A DNA stretch of 59,085 bases from Stentor coeruleus (Eukaryota; Ciliophora; Heterotrichea; Heterotrichida; Stentoridae), in assembly GCA_001970955.1 (NCBI GenBank), contig MPUH01000381.1, positions 1 to 59,085 of the forward strand. Reading direction: 5' to 3'. Position numbers and translations under genes: made by a program. Of this stretch, positions 38,491-47,552 are shown piece after piece. The first letter of the stretch is position 1. Each line of letters begins with the position of its first letter. Under the pieces are notes generated by a model, which did no database searches, was not told the DNA's origin, and saw only the letters and a list, made by a program, of their open reading frames with translations.

Positions 38491-41211
38491 TTATTGAAAA
38501 TCATCATCATCATAATCGCTATCATACTCTTCACTTTCTTTATGACCTCCCCTATCAAAACTTTTATGCTTGCTGAAAACAGGTTCTTTTATCTCTTTAT
38601 CTTTTTTCTTCTCTTTTACAGGTGAGTCTTCACTAAGTTCTAAATTTTCTGACTCCAAAAGACTCACTTTTTTATAATGTCCAGGTGAATTTTCTGTATC
38701 TTCTTCCTCATATTCTTCATTATCATTTAAATTTTCATCCCCTTCATTTGAAGGAGAAACACCATAATGAACAAGGATTTCTTCAAGTTCTTCAATATGA
38801 ACACATACTTCTTGTGATTCTTCAAACTGTAAAGCTTCAAGCATCAACATAATATGATCCTGATCCATTTCCCCTAAACCAATTCTTTTAAGCCCAGCAT
38901 AAAACTCATCAGGACTTATAATCCCATTTTCATCACATTCAAAAATATCGAAAATTCCTCTTTTATTTTGTATAAGTATCTGGGCTATTATTCCTAAATA
39001 ATGCCTAACAACTTTAGCTTTTTCTTCATCTGAAATCTCATCTTCCTCTTCTTGACCTTCTGGATTCCCATAAGCTTGAATAAAATGTTTATATGGGACT
39101 TGAGCTAATTTCATATCATGTGAGTAAAAAAGCAAAGTCATATAACTAAAAATTTTCCCTGGGATTTCAATCGACGCTTTTTTCAATGCTTTTCTAAAAT
39201 TCTCTAAAGAAACTATTCCTGACCCATCTAAATCGTATTCTTTACAGATTTCATTAAGTTTATCTTTATTTGATCCAATAATTTGCCCAATATTCTCATC
39301 AAATTTTTCTTCATCTTCAGGAGAAAAAACTTCCCAGTCATTTGTTGATTTAAAAAGCTTAGCTTCTATACTTCTTGCTGTAGCTTTTGGGGATTCAAGT
39401 AAGAAATTGTTTAATGTTTCAATGTCTGATGGATTAAAACTAAATGGAGCTTTTTTTAAATATGAAGACATTTCGGTTTTACTTAAGGGTTTTTCTTGAG
39501 TTAAATTACCGAAAAGAGTTTGGAAAAGTTTCGTTTTGGGGATACGGTTAATTTGCATTCGGAAAGCGAAATGGTCGAGGATTGATTTGATTTCTGGGCT
39601 TGTTGGCTCTATTTTTAGAGGACTTTTTGATTGGTCTTTGGATTTTTTACTTTTGGGCTTTTTTTTGGGTTTTTCTTTGGAGTCATCTTTTGATTTTTCA
39701 GGGTCTGAGGATTCGTGTGCAAGCTTTTTAGATTTTTCTTCATCTGAAGGTTTAGCTTTGTGACTTTCTTCTTTAGGTCTTTTTGCTTGTTTAAGGAGCT
39801 CGTCTTCAACTTTCTTAGCTTCTTCTTTTTTCTTAGCTTCTTCTTCTTTTCTCTTAGCCTCTTCTTCTTTTCTCTTAGCCTCTTCTTCTTTTTTCTTAGC
39901 CTCAGCTATTTTCCTAGCTTCCTCATCTTTTCTCTTCGCTTCTTCCTCATCTTTTTTAATCTCTTGAGCTTTTTCTAATCGATTTTTCTCTTCATCCTCC
40001 TGTTTTTTCTTTTCAATCCTAAGCTTCTCCTCCTGTTCCTTCCTTTGTCTTTCAACTTTTTCTTTTTCTTCAATAATCCTCTTCTCCTCTTGCTCCTTTC
40101 TAATCCTATCAAATCTTTCTTTTTCAGCTTTTATTGTTTCTTCTTCATTATATTTACTACACATATCTTGCCAATATTTAACTTGTCTTCCTTGTTCATC
40201 AATATTAAACATAAGTTCTTTTATCTTAGCTTCATAACCTATTGTCTTCCCTTGTATATCTTGATAATTTTTTTTTAATTTCACAATTTCTTCTTTATAA
40301 CTATTTTCCTTAACCCCAAAATCTTTTGTCAAATTATCAATTTGAATCTTTAACTTCTGTATTTCACTTTTAGCTCCAGTTAATTCATTTTTTTTAACCG
40401 AATTGTTTTTCTTAAACTTTTCAAGCTCATTTACCCTTTCCTTCCATTTTGTTATTTCTTCATTACCAACTTTCAAAGCAGTGTTTAAGTCTTCGTTTTC
40501 TTTTTTTAAATTGTTAACCAAAAATGATGATTGTGTTGTTCTTTCTTCAGGGACTTGGGTTAATTGTGGGGTATCTCTTTGTCTCATAATTTCTTCTAAA
40601 TGATGTCGAAGCCTAGTGCATTCATCAATATATGCTTGGACTTCAAGTTCAATTTCATTTAATTTAGTTGATCTGATGTTTCGCTTTAGTTTTATAATTT
40701 CATCATTTTTTATAGAGATTTCGTTTTTAAGATCTTTTATTGCAGATTTTAGGCTGTTGACTAAATGCACTGGCTTTAAGTTTTGGTTGTGGTCAATTTG
40801 GTCTTCTCGTCTATTGAGCTCTTTTTCTACTTGGGAAATTTTAGTACGTAGTCTGATAATTTCTTCATGGAGGCTGTTATTTTTTAGCTTTAGCGCCATG
40901 TTATCTTCATATAGACGCTCTTTGTCAATTTTGATACGTCGAGGCTTTAGCCGAGATAAGATTGAATAGTCAACTAAATGTTTAGTTTTGTCACGACGAA
41001 TGTTAATTGGCGGGTGTTTTGATGTAGTTGGTCTCTTTTGCTTAAAATACTCCATTCCTTTAGCACTAACAGGTCTTAAGCTCTTACCTTGGGTATTGAC
41101 TTTTTCAAACGTGTATTCTTCATCTCGACTTGTTTCATCATCCTTGTTGGCAGATAATGGAGATTTTTGTTCCAGTTTCCTGAATAAATCGTACATTTGT
41201 GGAAAAGACAT
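38491..41211 (-). CDS. Long coiled-coil protein with C-terminal EF-hands
   Basis: 906 residues. A basic N-terminus (RPTTSKHPPINIRRDK) leads to coiled coil at about 95-370 (MALKLKNNSLHEEIIRLRTK). A highly charged stretch rich in KEEEAKRK (about 380-530) is probably a single alpha helix. The C-terminal third is globular with EF-hand loops DLDGSGIVSLEN and DENGIISPDEFYAG, then an acidic tail. It has the look of a ciliary or basal-body scaffold regulated by calcium, and the N-terminal coiled coil is faintly like IQCE, but the family is uncertain. Confidence 0.65.
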   Translation of the reverse strand: MSFPQMYDLFRKLEQKSPLSANKDDETSRDEEYTFEKVNTQGKSLRPVSAKGMEYFKQKRPTTSKHPPINIRRDKTKHLVDYSILSRLKPRRIKIDKERLYEDNMALKLKNNSLHEEIIRLRTKISQVEKELNRREDQIDHNQNLKPVHLVNSLKSAIKDLKNEISIKNDEIIKLKRNIRSTKLNEIELEVQAYIDECTRLRHHLEEIMRQRDTPQLTQVPEERTTQSSFLVNNLKKENEDLNTALKVGNEEITKWKERVNELEKFKKNNSVKKNELTGAKSEIQKLKIQIDNLTKDFGVKENSYKEEIVKLKKNYQDIQGKTIGYEAKIKELMFNIDEQGRQVKYWQDMCSKYNEEETIKAEKERFDRIRKEQEEKRIIEEKEKVERQRKEQEEKLRIEKKKQEDEEKNRLEKAQEIKKDEEEAKRKDEEARKIAEAKKKEEEAKRKEEEAKRKEEEAKKKEEAKKVEDELLKQAKRPKEESHKAKPSDEEKSKKLAHESSDPEKSKDDSKEKPKKKPKSKKSKDQSKSPLKIEPTSPEIKSILDHFAFRMQINRIPKTKLFQTLFGNLTQEKPLSKTEMSSYLKKAPFSFNPSDIETLNNFLLESPKATARSIEAKLFKSTNDWEVFSPEDEEKFDENIGQIIGSNKDKLNEICKEYDLDGSGIVSLENFRKALKKASIEIPGKIFSYMTLLFYSHDMKLAQVPYKHFIQAYGNPEGQEEEDEISDEEKAKVVRHYLGIIAQILIQNKRGIFDIFECDENGIISPDEFYAGLKRIGLGEMDQDHIMLMLEALQFEESQEVCVHIEELEEILVHYGVSPSNEGDENLNDNEEYEEEDTENSPGHYKKVSLLESENLELSEDSPVKEKKKDKEIKEPVFSKHKSFDRGGHKESEEYDSDYDDDDFQ

Positions 41212-41792
41212 AGCTTTGAATAATTTTTAAACATTTAATTTCAACATTCGAATAACTGAAACTTGGGTTTTGAAGAATTTTTATGAGTCTAAGTTAAAAA
41301 ACCTCAGATGGATTTAGCTAAATGGAATTAAAAGAAGTTTAAACTTTTAATTCTTTTTCCAAAAATACATTAAAATCTTATAGAGAAACTATGATATGAA
41401 AGGAAAAACTTTAATAAAAATACAGCACAAAACATCTTAGTTTATCCATTAAAAATATCACTAAATCAACTTTTTCTTATACACAACATCTAAAAATAAA
41501 AAAATTATCATCTTCTCATTATATTTTGAATTATTCTAATAAAAGTATTCCAATTCACTTATCTAATATCTTAACACAACCACCAAAATTTCTTTATCCA
41601 CACCAACTCCTCTCTAAAAACTCACAAATATCCTAATTTCCAACTAACATCCACAAAGTCTTCTAAACCCTCAACAATCTCGACAAAAATCCTAAAACCC
41701 AATTCTAAATCCCTCAATCTTTAAATTTCTTTTTACAAATAAAATTTCATACAAAATCAACGCATAAAAACCGGGACTATTTAAATAATTAA
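41212..41792. other. Divergent intergenic region
   Basis: No gene seen. After a short mixed part, 41400-41792 is A/C/T-rich with little G, ahead of the plus-strand start at 41793. Confidence 0.6.
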
Positions 41793-42521
41793 ATGTCCCT
41801 CACAAGTTCAATGAGCTTTTTCTCCGAAAGTATCGAAAGTTCAATATCCAAACATGACAGTCAAACAAATGAAGACCTAATCTTCAATACATCTTATAAC
41901 AAAAATCCTGGTGAAGGTTTCTCAAGTTCTTTAATCCTCAACTTTGAAAATGAACTAGAAAATAAAACCAAACCATTAAGCAAATTAGTAAACATAACAC
42001 AAATAGTCTCTGGAACTCAAAATACAAAAAAAGTCCTCCTACCAATTTTCTATAGAAAAAGCATCTCATCAGATACTTTGAAAAACTTGTTTTATTTAGA
42101 AAAAAACACGATTTCTAATGATTCTCCTTATGAAGATATAGAAAATAAGAAAGATGATAAAAATAAAGTTTCTAAGCTGAATCGGGCGACGTCTACAACT
42201 TTTGGAAGTATGCATACACAAAGTAATATTGATGCTGAAGTTAATCATGATCTTTTTATAGAGGGGGGAAATTTTGAATATGAAAGTGAAATGAAATCTA
42301 GCTTACATGAAGGGTTTGGGGTTAAATATAAAGATGAAGGAAATTTAATAGCGTATTGTTATAAATGCAGAAAAGAAACTGTTACTGTTATGAAACTTGA
42401 GAAAAATAAAGGGTTTAAAGGGATTAAGGATCTTTTATTATGTTGCTGTAGTTCTTGGAATACTGGGAAGAAGACTTTTGTATGTCCGATATGTTCAGAA
42501 ATATTACTGAAAACTAATTAG
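41793..42521 (+). CDS. LITAF-like protein with long Ser/Asn-rich N-terminus
   Basis: 242 residues. The first 180 are polar and probably disordered. The last 60 carry a LITAF-like arrangement: C189-x2-C192 (YCYKCRK), a short hydrophobic and Cys-rich segment (LLLCCCSSW, 214-222) and C231-P-x-C234. The hydrophobic part is shorter than in classical LITAF domains, so membrane insertion is less sure. It is a distant relative of the LITAF gene at 26215-26688. The gene converges with the PIWI gene. Confidence 0.6.
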   Translation: MSLTSSMSFFSESIESSISKHDSQTNEDLIFNTSYNKNPGEGFSSSLILNFENELENKTKPLSKLVNITQIVSGTQNTKKVLLPIFYRKSISSDTLKNLFYLEKNTISNDSPYEDIENKKDDKNKVSKLNRATSTTFGSMHTQSNIDAEVNHDLFIEGGNFEYESEMKSSLHEGFGVKYKDEGNLIAYCYKCRKETVTVMKLEKNKGFKGIKDLLLCCCSSWNTGKKTFVCPICSEILLKTN

Positions 42522-42600
42522 AATATAGCTTAGTTTATAATATATACAAACAATATTCATAAAAAATCATTATTATTATTCTATATCTACTGAATAAGGT

Positions 42601-44862
42601 TTACAAAAACCACAAACTTTTTCTCATATTAGTATTTGCATCTTTATGTATGCTTTCTCCAACAATATACGCAAGTTTATGTGAAAGCTGTGTTGGGACC
42701 GGTAATTTAATCGCCCCTTTCCAATTATAATACAAATGGCAAAGTCCATATGAAAATTTAGCAATAACATCTCTATTAATTTTTGATGTATTTTCAATAA
42801 TCTTATATTTAACTGGTGTTGCTGTTCCTTGATTAACACTAGAAGTTATCATATAAAAAGTTGAATCATCACATACTTGACTATCAGTTATACATGTTCC
42901 AGCTCTAGGGTTTCCTATAGTATCTCTAGTATTCATAAAAAATCTTTGGTCAATTCTTTTACATACAACAATATATACTATCTCAGGGTTATACCCTTGA
43001 AATCCTGAAATCACTTTTTTTAATCCTACAATTTCTATGTCTTTAACTAAATTCTCTTGTGAATCACCAACCCCATCTCTAAAGACTATAATCAAATTAG
43101 GTAAAAATCTCCGTCTTGTCTCATCAAAAAATGCTAAGAGTCCTTCATAAAAGCAACTCTCAACAGAATTTGAAATCTCTTCTCCAACTTTAGACTGTTT
43201 TCTTATTGTTGAGTAATACTTTGTAAACTCAGGGTTTAAAGATGCATTAAAGCCTAAAATACTTTCTTTTTTATTAACTGTATCATGATAAACATCCATA
43301 CCAACAATCATTGTAACACGTGGAATACCTTCACAATGAGGGATAGTCCAAAGCTGTGACCCAGTTTTCGCTGCAATTTGATGAGCAATATTAGTAATAA
43401 CAGATTCAATTTTTTTCTGATTACTGAATTGAAATGATAGTACACATTGTATAGGTATTTCAATACTTGCGGATATTTGTTTTATATCATCATATGTTTT
43501 GCTTCGATTTTGCAAGATAACAACAACAATTTTAGGGATTTCTTTCTGAGATTTTAAAGCTTCAAGGTGCTGGCATAGGTTACTATTTGATGAGTATTCA
43601 AAGTAGTCGATATTTTCAAGATTAACTCCACTATTACGCATACGTGCACGTAAAGATTTTTCAAAAAACGAAGCATTGCTGTAGTCCTGATTATTATAGC
43701 AAATCCTTAAAAAATTGATTAATACAGGGGTTTTAAATGGAGATTTCAAATTAAACCCTCGATCTGAACAATCAAAAGTTTCATTTTTTAACTGTATTTT
43801 AACTGGATTAAACTCTATAGCCACTACTCCTATAGGCTTAGGGTCTACAATAAAACCTTGTATTTCAGATATCTTTCTTCCTTCACCAACCATTCTTTCA
43901 GTATGTTTAGTTATAGCATAATATCTATCATTTGGATTTGATTTATTCGCATCTCGAACCTGTCTCATCATATTCCCATTCCTCTTCGCAAACTCAGGAA
44001 CACCTGTCAAAAAACATAATTCAGGGACAATTTTTATCTCCTGAGCTCTTTGAATAGAAATAATCAAAGGTTGATTAAGATCTTTGATTTTTATATTATA
44101 TTGATTTAAATAATAATCTTTTATTGAAACAGGACCATTTTTAGTCTCAAAAGCACTATTTGGATTTAAATCAAAATCAATTCTTTGCACCCTATAAAAA
44201 TGTTTATTATAACTAGTCATGACCACTTGATTACAAAGAAAATCAGTTATTTTTTTACGTCTAAATTCAGTATTCCTTTCTTGTATTTCTCCAATAGCAT
44301 CAAGAACATTTTTTGTATTTATAATTTTACTGCATATATCCAAACACATAGTCATTGTTGTATTTATTCTATTTATCGTAGCTTTATATCCATTCCAAAT
44401 ATTAAGTCCAATTTGAGGTAATTCAACAGCTTGATCACTATTATAAAAAGCTGGTTTATTAGTTAATTGTTTAAGCCCAAGAGCTTTTTGTTGAATTTTT
44501 ATAAGGATGTTTAGATACCAATTAAATTGATCACTACCTTGTTCTATTGTATTTGTATAATGAATTGTTAGTTTATATTCAGTTGAATCACGACCTGTTG
44601 ATGTTATTATGAAAGGTTCTTCGTTTTTGGTTTTTGATATTAGGATATCATAGAAAAAATGCTCTCCTATAAAAGTGTGGATTTGACGTTTAGCATTTCG
44701 GATTAAATGTTTTTTTAAGTCTTTATTGTTGATGTCTACTTCAGGGGTGAAGTTAATAAAGTATCCGTAGATTGTATCTATTGGGAGTTTTTGGAATCTG
44801 AAGAGGTTAGAGATTAGTCTGATTTCTCTTCCATTATTCGATTTAGAGGCAGATTCAAACAT
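42601..44862 (-). CDS. PIWI: PIWI-clade Argonaute protein
   Basis: 753 residues with N-, PAZ (about 220-330), MID and PIWI domains. The slicer tetrad is intact: D523 in GMDVYHDT, E562 in KVGEEISNSV, D596 in VFRDGVGDSQ and H728 in QLSHKLAYIVG. PIWI-type features include HLYYNWKGAIKLP near the end. In ciliates, PIWI proteins bind small RNAs that steer DNA elimination in the developing macronucleus, or act in silencing. The N-terminus is short, with no arginine-glycine repeats. Which pathway this copy serves cannot be told from sequence. Confidence 0.95.
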   Translation of the reverse strand: MFESASKSNNGREIRLISNLFRFQKLPIDTIYGYFINFTPEVDINNKDLKKHLIRNAKRQIHTFIGEHFFYDILISKTKNEEPFIITSTGRDSTEYKLTIHYTNTIEQGSDQFNWYLNILIKIQQKALGLKQLTNKPAFYNSDQAVELPQIGLNIWNGYKATINRINTTMTMCLDICSKIINTKNVLDAIGEIQERNTEFRRKKITDFLCNQVVMTSYNKHFYRVQRIDFDLNPNSAFETKNGPVSIKDYYLNQYNIKIKDLNQPLIISIQRAQEIKIVPELCFLTGVPEFAKRNGNMMRQVRDANKSNPNDRYYAITKHTERMVGEGRKISEIQGFIVDPKPIGVVAIEFNPVKIQLKNETFDCSDRGFNLKSPFKTPVLINFLRICYNNQDYSNASFFEKSLRARMRNSGVNLENIDYFEYSSNSNLCQHLEALKSQKEIPKIVVVILQNRSKTYDDIKQISASIEIPIQCVLSFQFSNQKKIESVITNIAHQIAAKTGSQLWTIPHCEGIPRVTMIVGMDVYHDTVNKKESILGFNASLNPEFTKYYSTIRKQSKVGEEISNSVESCFYEGLLAFFDETRRRFLPNLIIVFRDGVGDSQENLVKDIEIVGLKKVISGFQGYNPEIVYIVVCKRIDQRFFMNTRDTIGNPRAGTCITDSQVCDDSTFYMITSSVNQGTATPVKYKIIENTSKINRDVIAKFSYGLCHLYYNWKGAIKLPVPTQLSHKLAYIVGESIHKDANTNMRKSLWFL

Positions 44863-45442
44863 TTATAATGAAAGTATTATTTTATTCTTATTTCATAGAT
44901 TTAAAATATGAAGGGGACTAATCGATTATTTTGGACCGTTAAAAAAATTTAGGGGGGCTATGGAGTATTTTTAGGAAAATTAATAAAAGATTAGGAATAC
45001 TATTGGGAGTGATTTGGAATTATTAATTGTGGTGGAGATGCTGATGCTTAGAATTTTTTTTGGGTTTTTTTTTTTTTTATTGAAGGTTTTGGATGGTTTA
45101 GAGTTTTTGGAATAGGCTTTGGATTTTAAGATTTATATTTTCAATAATTTTAAAAATTTAAAAGTAGATTTATTCGAAAAATTTTCATAAATCTATCTTA
45201 TCCTAAAAATAACTACCTACATATCACAAATTAAAAGCATTTTCCAATCGAATTTTCTTCACAAAATACCTCAAAAATAAGTCATAAACCAAAAATACCT
45301 TTTAAATAACCTAATCCTAAAACTAGCCTCTCGCTAAATTTTAACTAAAACCAAATATATTCTTATCATTTTTACTTAGCTTGTTCTAAAAATTATAAAA
45401 TCAAAGTATTCAAACTTTATAATAATACTAAATAAAAATCGA
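44863..45442. other. Intergenic region with sharp skew switch
   Basis: No gene seen. 44890-45120 is G-rich and almost C-free; 45180-45440 is C-rich and almost G-free. Between two minus-strand genes. Confidence 0.65.
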
Positions 45443-46420
45443 CTAAGTTAAAGATTTTTTTGGTGAGCCACCTTTAGTAGGTGGTGTATAAGGTCTAGAA
45501 TTACCTGAAGTTTGGGCAGGTTTCTTATCAGTAGGTTTTAATATTTGAAAACTACACATAAGACTCTCATCAACACTCATCATAGCCCCTGAGTTATCGA
45601 ATTCTCCACAATAATTCGGTGCTGAAAATACTGTAACAAGTTGTCTTTTGGCAAAGAACTCATACCCATCTTCAACAACTTGATGAGCTCTGCATATAAG
45701 ATCTAAATCATGCTTCCTTAAAAAATTTGACACAATTTCATTACCAAATGTAAAACTAACTCCTCTATCATTATCACCCCATCCTTGAACATCAGCATCA
45801 GGGTCACTCCATAGTAAATCACAAAGTAAACCTGTATCAGGGACATCAACAGGTCTCATAATCCTTCTAATCTGTTCCATATTTGATAACTCAGGACTTA
45901 GTCCTCCATGCATACAAAAAATCTTATCATCTATAATCGCAGCAATAGGAAGACAATTAAAACAGTCTGTAAAAGTTTTCCATAGTTTAATATTATACCT
46001 TCGCTTACATTCATCATAAAATCCATAAATCCTGTTTATCGATGCACATTCATGATTGCCTCTTAATAAAAAAAAATTTTCTGGGTATTTTATTTTATAA
46101 GCCAGTAACAAACAAACTGTTTCTAAAGATTGTTTCCCTCGATCAACATAGTCTCCAAGAAAAAGATAGTTTGCATCAGGGGGAAATCCTCCATACTCAA
46201 ATAATCTGAGTAAATCGTAATATTGTCCATGGACATCCCCACAGACTTTTAATGGCGCTTCTAGTTCTAAAAGTATAGGCTGAGACATAAAAATGTCTCT
46301 GGACTTAATACAAAGACTTCGAACTTCTTGTTCTGTTAGGTTTACTTGTCTCCCAGGTCTTGCATGTTTGACTTCAAGTAGCTTTTCTAAGATGGCATCT
46401 ATATCTATTTCTGTGACCAT
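45443..46420 (-). CDS. PPP1C: Ser/Thr protein phosphatase PP1 catalytic subunit
   Basis: 325 residues, full length. All metal and catalytic motifs are present: [64 protein letters not shown], and [16 protein letters not shown]. The FEYGGFPP and CEFDNSG variants are PP1-type, not PP2A. PP1 gets its specificity from regulatory partners, for example RVxF proteins. The C-terminus has TPPTKGG, matching the C-terminal Cdk site of PP1. Confidence 0.97.
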   Translation of the reverse strand: MVTEIDIDAILEKLLEVKHARPGRQVNLTEQEVRSLCIKSRDIFMSQPILLELEAPLKVCGDVHGQYYDLLRLFEYGGFPPDANYLFLGDYVDRGKQSLETVCLLLAYKIKYPENFFLLRGNHECASINRIYGFYDECKRRYNIKLWKTFTDCFNCLPIAAIIDDKIFCMHGGLSPELSNMEQIRRIMRPVDVPDTGLLCDLLWSDPDADVQGWGDNDRGVSFTFGNEIVSNFLRKHDLDLICRAHQVVEDGYEFFAKRQLVTVFSAPNYCGEFDNSGAMMSVDESLMCSFQILKPTDKKPAQTSGNSRPYTPPTKGGSPKKSLT

Positions 46421-46498
46421 TTATAAACAGCTATATCTGAATATGTTTAAATGGAATGAAGATAGTTGAAAATATCTAAAAAGAAATAGGAAAAAATC

Positions 46499-47161
46499 TT
46501 AAAGAGCTGATTGGATTTTAGCAGAAAGTTCTGCAATGATCTTTCCATTTTCCAGCATTTTCCCATGAAGTATATCGCCTGGATTGACTGGAGATGCACC
46601 TGAAGGGGTACCAGTAAGTATTAAATCGCCTTCATTAAGCGTGAAAATATTTGAAAGGTATTCAATGATCTCAGGAATGCCAAACACGAAATTTTTTGTG
46701 TTACCTTTTTGCCTTATTTGGTTGTTTATAGTCAGTTCAAGGTCGATATTTGATGGATTTGATATACATTTTGCTGGGAAATATTGTGAAAGAGGAAGGA
46801 AAGTATCATAGCCTTTGCCGATATCCCAAGAAAGCCCATCTTCTTTATGTCTTTTTAGGATTGAAGGACTTGTCATGTCCAAAGCTAGACAATAACCTTT
46901 TATATAGTCCATAGCTTCACTTTTTGGTACATTTTTAGCTTTTTTTGATATGAAACAAGCTAATTCTACTACTTACAAATTACATTCGTGTAAAACTGTT
47001 TCTGACTTTGGGAGTATTACTGTACCACCTGATGGGATTATTGAAGACACTACTTTCTGAAAAATCACAGGAAATGGTTTTACTTTCGCACCTCCTTTCC
47101 AATTCCAAGCCATACCAAATATTTTGTTGCTATTCAATAGCTTTAAAATGTGGCTGTCCAT
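46499..47161 (-). CDS. FAHD1: FAHD1-like acylpyruvate hydrolase, one intron
   Basis: Exons 46984-47161 and 46499-46968 give 215 residues. Splicing restores VLHELELACFISKKAKNVP, with the metal-binding H-E-x-E motif; the intron lies inside it. KSEAMDYIKGYCLALDMTSP holds the metal-binding Asp, and GDLILTGTPSGASPVNPGD is the FAH-family signature. FAHD1 hydrolyses acylpyruvates and decarboxylates oxaloacetate, in mitochondria in animals. No clear targeting peptide is seen at the start MDSHILKLLNSNKIFG. Confidence 0.92.
46969..46983 (-). other. 15-nt intron in FAHD1 gene
   Basis: Minus strand GTAATTTGTAAGTAG, A at position 10. It gives the conserved HELEL motif across the junction. Confidence 0.95.
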
Positions 47162-47245
47162 ATTATATTCTTTTTTGAATGATATTTTATATTAGATTTT
47201 GAATGAATTTGACTGAATTTTTAGCTAAATATTATGTGTTTAAAA

Positions 47246-47361
47246 AAAATTGGTTTATTTTTCATATGATTATCTAAAAGATTGTATAAGAGTTTTTAAT
47301 TATAAAATTGGTTTATTTTTCATATGATTATCTAAAAGATTGTATAAGAGTTTTTAATTAT
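47246..47361. repeat. 58-nt tandem duplication
   Basis: Copies 47246-47303 and 47304-47361, no N between. Probable assembly duplication. Confidence 0.8.
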
Positions 47362-47379
47362 AAAACCAAGTTTATAAGA

Positions 47380-47502
47380 AGTTATGTATATTTTTTATAG
47401 TGTATTAATTATTATAAAACTAAATTATGTATTAAGNAAGAAAATAGTTATGTATATTTTTTATAGTGTATTAATTATTATAAAACTAAATTATGTATTA
47501 AG
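47380..47502. repeat. 57-nt direct duplication around single N (47437)
   Basis: Copies 47380-47436 and 47446-47502, separated by N and a few bases. Probable contig join. Confidence 0.85.
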
Positions 47503-47552
47503 TAATTTAATATATTAGGGATAATGATTTAATTGTTTTGTAAAATTAAGAT

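Larger units (their letters stand above)
47162..47552. other. Divergent intergenic region made mostly of duplications
   Basis: Holds two duplications (47246-47361 and 47380-47502). If both are artefacts, the real spacer is only about 260 bp. No gene seen. Confidence 0.55.

Noticed and set aside
39536..40603. Several plus-strand frames rich in Phe, Ser and Leu
   Set aside because: Antisense shadows of the Lys/Glu-rich coiled-coil gene.
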